Made by a program: the position numbers and the translations under genes
Notes under the pieces: model-generated
The model's input: only the letters and a program-made list of their open reading frames with translations
The model's database searches: none
What the model was told of the DNA's origin: nothing
NCBI RefSeq assembly: GCF_014132355.1
Contig: NZ_BLZO01000071.1
Location: forward strand, 1 to 64,000
Direction: 5' to 3'
DNA: 64,000 bases
From: Okeania sp. KiyG1
GTDB taxonomy: Bacteria; Cyanobacteriota; Cyanobacteriia; Cyanobacteriales; Microcoleaceae
Shown: piece by piece, positions 59,206 to 64,000 of the stretch
Layout: each line of letters begins with the position of its first letter
Numbering within the stretch: position 1 is the first letter of the stretch

Positions 59206-59325
59206 AGACATCTCCTCCAAAAGAGGAAACAGGGAACAGGGAACCAACCCCTCCCCCTCCCAGGAGGGGAATAATTGATAATTTATGGATAAGAATTGAT
59301 TTTACTTTTAATTATCGTACTCTTA
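59206..59325. mobile_element. AGACATCTCC-family MITE relic
   Basis: AGACATCTCCTCCAAAAGAG starts the element; the distal tip is degraded near TTTAATTATCGTACTC. Confidence 0.5.
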
Positions 59326-59333
59326 TTCATTAA

Positions 59334-59632
59334 TTAGGGCTTGCTGATTAAATCTAAAAGCATTGACATATAAAAACTTTAGTCTTTTTGGAGTCGAAAA
59401 AAGTGCGCCTGTTTCAGTCTAAAACGCTCAAAAAGGAACGTATTTTAGACACATAGTTGGACAGAAAAATCATTCTTACAATTCTTACTCCTACCTACTC
59501 TCAATTCCCATTTCTCCCCTCCTGGGAGGGGTTAGGGTGGGTTGTCTCCTGTCTCCTGTCTTCCCCTCCTGGGAGGGGTTAGGGTGGGTTGTCTCCTACC
59601 CCTACCAAAAGACTTTTTCAGCAAACCCTAAT
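59334..59632. mobile_element. MITE, TTAGGGTTTGCTGA family
   Basis: Left end TTAGGGCTTGCTGATTAA and right end TTTCAGCAAACCCTAATTA. The internal segment CCTCCTGGGAGGGGTTAGGG is duplicated. Confidence 0.7.
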
Positions 59633-59731
59633 TATTTCCATCTAACTCTGTAGGGAAATTGCATACAACGTCCCTACGACCTACTCCCTCTTTTAGTGGA
59701 GATGTTTAATTTTCAAAGTTATGAAAACCAT

Positions 59732-61264
59732 CTAAAAATCCATAATTGTATTTATAGAATATGAATCTGCTTGAGGTACTTGAATAATAGTTTCTGCTTC
59801 ACTATTTTTACCAAGTTTATTAATTATTCGCTTACCAAATGTAGGATGATGGTAAACATTAAAATTTTGAGCGCTTGAATTCAGGAGGGTGATTTTTGTA
59901 GGTGTCTGAAAAAACTTAATTCCGTTGCAAAATCTCAGTAATTCCTTGTCTTGATTAATTTGATTAACTTGTTGAATAGATTGGTTGAAAACTGTAGTTA
60001 GCTGCTGAATTTTTTTAGCAGTTCTAGGAGTTAAATAGTCTGCATCTTGAGAGTTAAGCATTTCCATAATATTGCTAATTTTCTCTTGGGTCTTAGCAGC
60101 ATCATTAAAAGCAACAATAGCAGCATAAGCAGTAGCAAATAATTTCTTGTCGCTTTTCATTTGAAACGAGATTATTGTTCGACAAGAGTTAATGTGTATA
60201 GAAGGTGGTTGATTTAGCTCTGGTAAATACTTACTAATTTGATAATATGTTGCTGCTAGAGCATAATGACTAGAACTATCCAAAGGAGAATCAACAATAA
60301 TTTTTACTTTAGGAAGAGTCTCGTGAAAGAAACTTGTTATTTTTTCAGCATTGAGATAATGGACTTTACTTCGATCGCCATTAGCACTCAAATCAAACCA
60401 TTCACATATTGCTCCTTCTGCTTTAATTCCTAAGCGAGAAGCACCATGAATTTTTGCACCTGTTAAAGTTGCACCTGTTAAATCTGCTCCTATCCAATCT
60501 ACTTCAATTAAACAAGAATTTGATAAATCAGCATGAACTAAGCTAGTATTTAAAAGATTAGCTTGGGACAAATCAGCTCTACTTAGGTCAGCACCACTCA
60601 ATTTGGCATCACTAATATTAGCCCACTTGAGATTAGCTCCAACCAGACTCGCCCAACGTAAATTAGCCCCACTTAAATCAGCTCCATTCAAGTTAGCACC
60701 AGTCAAATTAGTTTGTCTAAGTTCAGCACCACTAAGGTCAGCGCCACTAAGGTCAGCACCACTAAGGTCTACTCCTTGCAGGTTAGTTTCTATTAAATTA
60801 GCTCCTGTCAGAGAAGCAAAGCGCAGGTTAGCTCCCTTTAAGTTAGCACCACTAAGATTCGTTTTTCTGAGGGTGGCTTCTACCAGACTTGCTCCACTTA
60901 AATCAGCAAAAGATAGATTAGCTTCACTTAATTCTGCCCTAATTAGCTCTGCTCTGATCAATTTAGCACCAACTAATTGAGCTTTTTTTAGATTAACTAA
61001 AACTAGATTAGCTACATTAAGATCGGCATCATTTAAGTTTGTGCCACTAAGATGAGCGCCGTTAAGTTTAGTAATATTAAGTTTAGCTTTACTGAGATTA
61101 GTGTCAGTTAAATTTGCGCCACTGAGGTTAGCAACACTAAGATTAACTCCGCTCAGGTTAGCACCACTGAGATTAATACCAGTAAGATTGGCCTCAAAAA
61201 GATTTAACTCAGTAAAGTCTCTTTCACCAGCAGCATATTTTTTTTGAATTTCTTCGATTATCAT
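59732..61264 (-). CDS. Pentapeptide-repeat protein with conserved C-terminal domain (paralogue 2)
   Basis: About 510 residues. MIIEEIQKKYAAGERDFTEL aligns with the start of the paralogue at 54634, so I prefer this ATG over the one nine codons upstream (61291). A long run of A(N/D)L(S/T)G pentapeptides occupies residues ~20-275. The C-terminal domain shares EWFDLSANGDRSKVHYL, IIVDSPLDSSSHYALAATYY, QPPSIHINSCRTIISF and FNDAAKTQEKISNIM with the paralogue. It ends in a helical tail. Function is unknown. It is divergent from tyrA, with about 33 bp between start codons. Confidence 0.88.
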   Translation of the reverse strand: MIIEEIQKKYAAGERDFTELNLFEANLTGINLSGANLSGVNLSVANLSGANLTDTNLSKAKLNITKLNGAHLSGTNLNDADLNVANLVLVNLKKAQLVGAKLIRAELIRAELSEANLSFADLSGASLVEATLRKTNLSGANLKGANLRFASLTGANLIETNLQGVDLSGADLSGADLSGAELRQTNLTGANLNGADLSGANLRWASLVGANLKWANISDAKLSGADLSRADLSQANLLNTSLVHADLSNSCLIEVDWIGADLTGATLTGAKIHGASRLGIKAEGAICEWFDLSANGDRSKVHYLNAEKITSFFHETLPKVKIIVDSPLDSSSHYALAATYYQISKYLPELNQPPSIHINSCRTIISFQMKSDKKLFATAYAAIVAFNDAAKTQEKISNIMEMLNSQDADYLTPRTAKKIQQLTTVFNQSIQQVNQINQDKELLRFCNGIKFFQTPTKITLLNSSAQNFNVYHHPTFGKRIINKLGKNSEAETIIQVPQADSYSINTIMDF

Positions 61265-61297
61265 TAGGGCGCACCCTGGTATGATCCCCATTTAATT

Positions 61298-62137
61298 ATG
61301 ATTAATATAGGTATTGTTGGATTAGGTTTAATCGGTGGTTCAATTGGATTGGATTTAAGAACCTTAGGCTATCGTGTTCTTGGGGTATCTCGTCGAGAAC
61401 AAACTTGTCAAAAGGCACTCGCTCTTGGGGCTGTTGATGAGGCCAGTTTAGATCTATCTTTACTATCTATTGCTGATGTAATATTTATTTGTACTCCCAT
61501 AGCTGTGATTATTCCTACTTTAGAAGAGCTGATTCCTTTTCTTTCTCCCGCCACAATTGTAACCGATGTCGGTTCGGTTAAGGTACCCATTGTGGAAGCT
61601 GTTTTCCAGCTTTGGCCTAATTTTGTAGGTGGACACCCCATGGCGGGCAAGGCAGAAAATGGAATTGAGGTGGCTCAGTTGGGTTTATTTCAAAATAGGC
61701 CTTATGTTCTAACCCCTACGGAAAATACTCCCCTAGAGTCTATGGAGAAAGTTGAGGCAATAGCTAGGATGCTCAAGAGCAAAGTTTACTTTTGCGATCC
61801 TCACGAACACGACCGAGCTGTTGCTTGGATTTCTCATTTGCCTGTTATGGCCAGTGCTAGTTTGATTCTTGCTTGTATAAGCGAGACTAATCCTACAGTT
61901 TTCAAGTTAGCACAAGATTTGGCTAGTTCTGGCTTCCGTGACACTAGCAGGGTGGGAGGGGGTAATCCTGAATTAGGGTTAATGATGGCCAAATATAATC
62001 GTGGAGAGGTGTTACGATCGCTCTATTCTTTTCGGGAACAAATTGACCAGCTTATTCAACAAATTGAACAAGAAAATTGGCAGATTCTGGAAGAAAAGTT
62101 AAGCTCTACAGAGCAGAATAGAAAACTATTTTTATAA
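61298..62137 (+). CDS. tyrA: Prephenate/arogenate dehydrogenase
   Basis: The 279-residue enzyme oxidatively decarboxylates prephenate or arogenate to the tyrosine precursor. The N-terminal Rossmann motif is GIVGLGLIGGSIGLDLR, followed by TDVGSVKVPIV, GGHPMAGKAENGIEVA and the catalytic HEHDRAVAWISHLPVM, then GFRDTSRVGGGNPELGLMM. The length is typical of the arogenate-preferring cyanobacterial form, but the substrate cannot be proven here. The first ATG is used; the divergent pentapeptide gene shares the 33-bp promoter gap. Confidence 0.95.
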   Translation: MINIGIVGLGLIGGSIGLDLRTLGYRVLGVSRREQTCQKALALGAVDEASLDLSLLSIADVIFICTPIAVIIPTLEELIPFLSPATIVTDVGSVKVPIVEAVFQLWPNFVGGHPMAGKAENGIEVAQLGLFQNRPYVLTPTENTPLESMEKVEAIARMLKSKVYFCDPHEHDRAVAWISHLPVMASASLILACISETNPTVFKLAQDLASSGFRDTSRVGGGNPELGLMMAKYNRGEVLRSLYSFREQIDQLIQQIEQENWQILEEKLSSTEQNRKLFL

Positions 62138-62688
62138 CGGAAGGAAGAAGGAAGAGGGAAGAGGGAAGAAGGCAGAAGGCAGAAGGAAGAAGGAAGAAGG
62201 AAGAAGGAAGAAGGAAAAATCTTACTTTTTCTGATACGATTTCTCCATGAAGTTGAACTTAATATAGAGATAAAAATAGTTAGTGTAATAAAGTCTGAAC
62301 AGCAATTATTAAGCGCATTGTTACAGAGAAATAGTATGAGTTTTAAGGTAAGTATTTCCTGCGGAATGCTGCGCAAACAGCTATTAGCGGTCAGCTTTTT
62401 AATGAAGTAAAAATTAGTTGAACTTACACTACATGTTTAGCCCATAAATTGAAGCACAAAACCCATGAATTAAAGCATAATAAAGGCTTTTAAACAATTA
62501 ATAATTAATTATTAATAATTACCTCTCCTTGAAAAGAAGAGGATTGACTCAAAGGAAATTTTTTTCTTATTTCTCCTTGAAAGGAGAGGCTTTAAAGCTT
62601 AATTATTCGCTAAGGTCAAAAAGCTGTTAACGCAGTTCTGAACTAGGAGGCTAGCTGATAGCTGAAATGCTGAAATGCTGATAGCTAG
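62138..62688. other. Repeat-rich gap
   Basis: Holds a polypurine GGAAGAAGGAAGAAGG tract (62137-62216), GCGGAATGCTGCGCAAACAG small palindromes (62353-62380), a TTACCGAATAATT-family element (62517-62613) and GCTGATAGCTGAAATGCTGA repeats. No gene is seen. Confidence 0.55.
62517..62613. mobile_element. MITE-like element, TTACCGAATAATT family
   Basis: TTACCTCTCCTTGAAAAGAA on the left, AAGCTTAATTATTCGCTAA on the right. Confidence 0.6.
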
Positions 62689-63725
62689 TTAATTAAATTC
62701 TGAATAGTAGCGGAGGTAATTAACAGTATTTTTGACAAAACCTGCTATGGGAACAGCAATTAATAAACCCAAAACTCCCCATACTTGTGCCCCAACTAAT
62801 AAACTGACTAAAATCCAGACAGGATTAAGACCAGTGAAACCTCCTAGTATTCTAGGAGCAATAAAGTTTTCAATTGCTTGTTCGATTAAAACTATCACAA
62901 TTAAAACTTTTATACCTAGCCAAAAATCTTCTAAAGTTATCAATAAACTTACGAGAGTTACACCTAAAGCCGTACCAAAAGGGATTAAAGTCATTAAACC
63001 AATTCCGATGCCAAATAATAAACCAAAAGGAGCTCCTAAAAGTAATAAACCTATGGTCATAGCTACACCCATTAAACAAGCTAATGTAGCTTGGCCAATA
63101 AAGTAATTTTGAAAGTTTTGTCTTAATGATTTGCGTACATGAATCTCTAGGTGATTAGGCAACCAATTAAATATTCCATCCCACAAGCGATCGCCATGCA
63201 ACATTAAGTAAAAAGTGATAATGATGGTGATTAAAATATCAAAAATTCTACCTAATGTATTAACAATAAAACTAATAATGTCTCCCGTAATATCTTGCAA
63301 TTGAGAAGATAAATTTTCTGTAAATTGATTTGTCCAAAGGGTTAAATTAATCGGTAATTTACGTTTATCTGCCCATTGGTCAAATGATTCTAATTGTTGA
63401 TTTCCTGATGCAAGCCAACTAGGAAATTTTTCAATAAATCCGGTAAGTTGTTCTAGTAGTAGGGGAATTAGAATAACTCCTAAAACTAATATAATTACTA
63501 ATGCTACTAAGAATACTAAAATAACTGCTCTGGGGCGTTTTACTTTATGTTTCTGCAAAAAAATCACTAGGTAATCTAACAAAAATGAGAGTAAGGTAGC
63601 AGAGACTACTATTGTAATTATTCGACCAAAATATTGAAATATTTGGAGTAAAGCCCAACCATTTATGACAATTATTGGTAATGCTAAGTACCACGATAAC
63701 TTCTGATTAAAAATTTTTTTATCAT
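62689..63725 (-). CDS. AI-2E family transporter/permease, N-terminal frameshift
   Basis: A polytopic membrane protein of the AI-2E (UPF0118/PerM-like) family. LLFGIGIGLMTLIPFGTALG, NFIAPRILGGFTGLNPVWIL and QVWGVLGLLIAVPIAGFVKN are family signatures, and about eight helices are visible. The uninterrupted frame with a usable start covers 62689-63582 (297 residues, TTG). The family N-terminus (KLSWYLALPIIVINGWALLQ, RIITIVVSATLLSFLLDYLV) continues upstream in the same frame to 63711. It meets the ATG at 63725 only if one A is restored in the A7 run. The substrate of such proteins is diverse and unproven here. Confidence 0.88.
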
Positions 63726-64000
63726 TGATTTTATAGATTTTTTTATGTAGCTTACCTAAATTATAAATGGTATATTTTTGATATTTAAATAATTTGTTAT
63801 TATATGATTATTTAGCGGGTGTATCTAAATTTTGAATAAAGCCAAAAAATTATCGCTTTTAGGGAACAGGGAACAAGGAATAGGAAATAGGGAATATTAT
63901 AGGAAAAAAGTATTTTTGCAAATATTGAGATGCAACCAATTTAGCTATGTAGCAGTAAGCGATCGCTAATTAATCATGAATATAGTAATTAGATAAAAAA
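63726..64000. other. Window end, no gene seen
   Basis: AT-rich sequence with a GGGAACAGGGAACAAGGAAT repeat and one HIP1 site at the very end. Confidence 0.5.

Noticed and set aside
58926-59247. Gly-rich and Pro-rich ORFs on both strands
   Set aside because: Translation of the GTGGGGA/TTTGGGG minisatellite.

Overview
The window is chromosomal DNA of a filamentous, low-GC cyanobacterium. Oxygenic photosynthesis genes (psbV, a psbV2-type cytochrome, petM, a Ycf39-like factor, an NblR-like regulator), several small families known only from cyanobacteria (DUF1815, DUF2839, DUF2949, probably DUF5340), a cyanoexosortase locus and scattered GCGATCGC (HIP1) sites all support this. Adding up the genes I accept, only about half of the window codes for protein. 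The intergenic DNA is packed with small inverted-repeat elements, as in Trichodesmium/Okeania-like genomes; the genus is inference.

Layout. 0-10 kb: end of a SpoU methyltransferase, an internally deleted IS200/IS605 derivative, lpdA, a decayed TnpB, trpC, a small conserved gene and a class V aminotransferase. 10-20 kb: DUF2949, DUF192, the NblR-like regulator, nadK with a 26-unit palindromic array just upstream, ycf39, petM and pdxA. 20-29 kb: an accessory zone beside uvrB. Four copies of the uvrB 3' end are interleaved with a decayed two-gene module of unknown function (one partner looks like a PD-(D/E)XK nuclease) and with a tandemly duplicated small membrane protein gene. 29-37 kb: a ~205-bp tandem array, prepilin peptidase, accD, psbV, psbV2 and a rhomboid protease. 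37-45.4 kb: an exopolysaccharide/cyanoexosortase locus read leftward (DegT aminotransferase, exosortase B, its partner, Wza-like export protein, Wzc-like autokinase). 45.9-52 kb: an IS200/IS605 TnpB element directly upstream of a frameshifted recA, an epoxide hydrolase-like protein, DUF1815 and several decayed TnpB/omega-RNA ends. 52-64 kb: DUF2839, a DinG-like protein in a tight pair with a pentapeptide-repeat protein, an ISAs1 element nested in a MITE, a second paralogous pentapeptide protein divergent from tyrA, and an AI-2E-type transporter.

Most functional genes are stand-alone housekeeping genes. The clear working groups are the exopolysaccharide/cyanoexosortase cluster, the psbV-psbV2 pair, the pentapeptide/DinG-like pair and the (now broken) two-gene module next to uvrB. 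The most unusual aspects are the repeated uvrB 3' ends, three MITE insertions with readable target duplications that allow the unknown module to be reconstructed, palindromes inserted in frame in TnpB, and two large tandem arrays built from small mobile palindromes. Several genes carry single-base shifts, some in A/T runs, so some of the apparent decay could be sequencing error.
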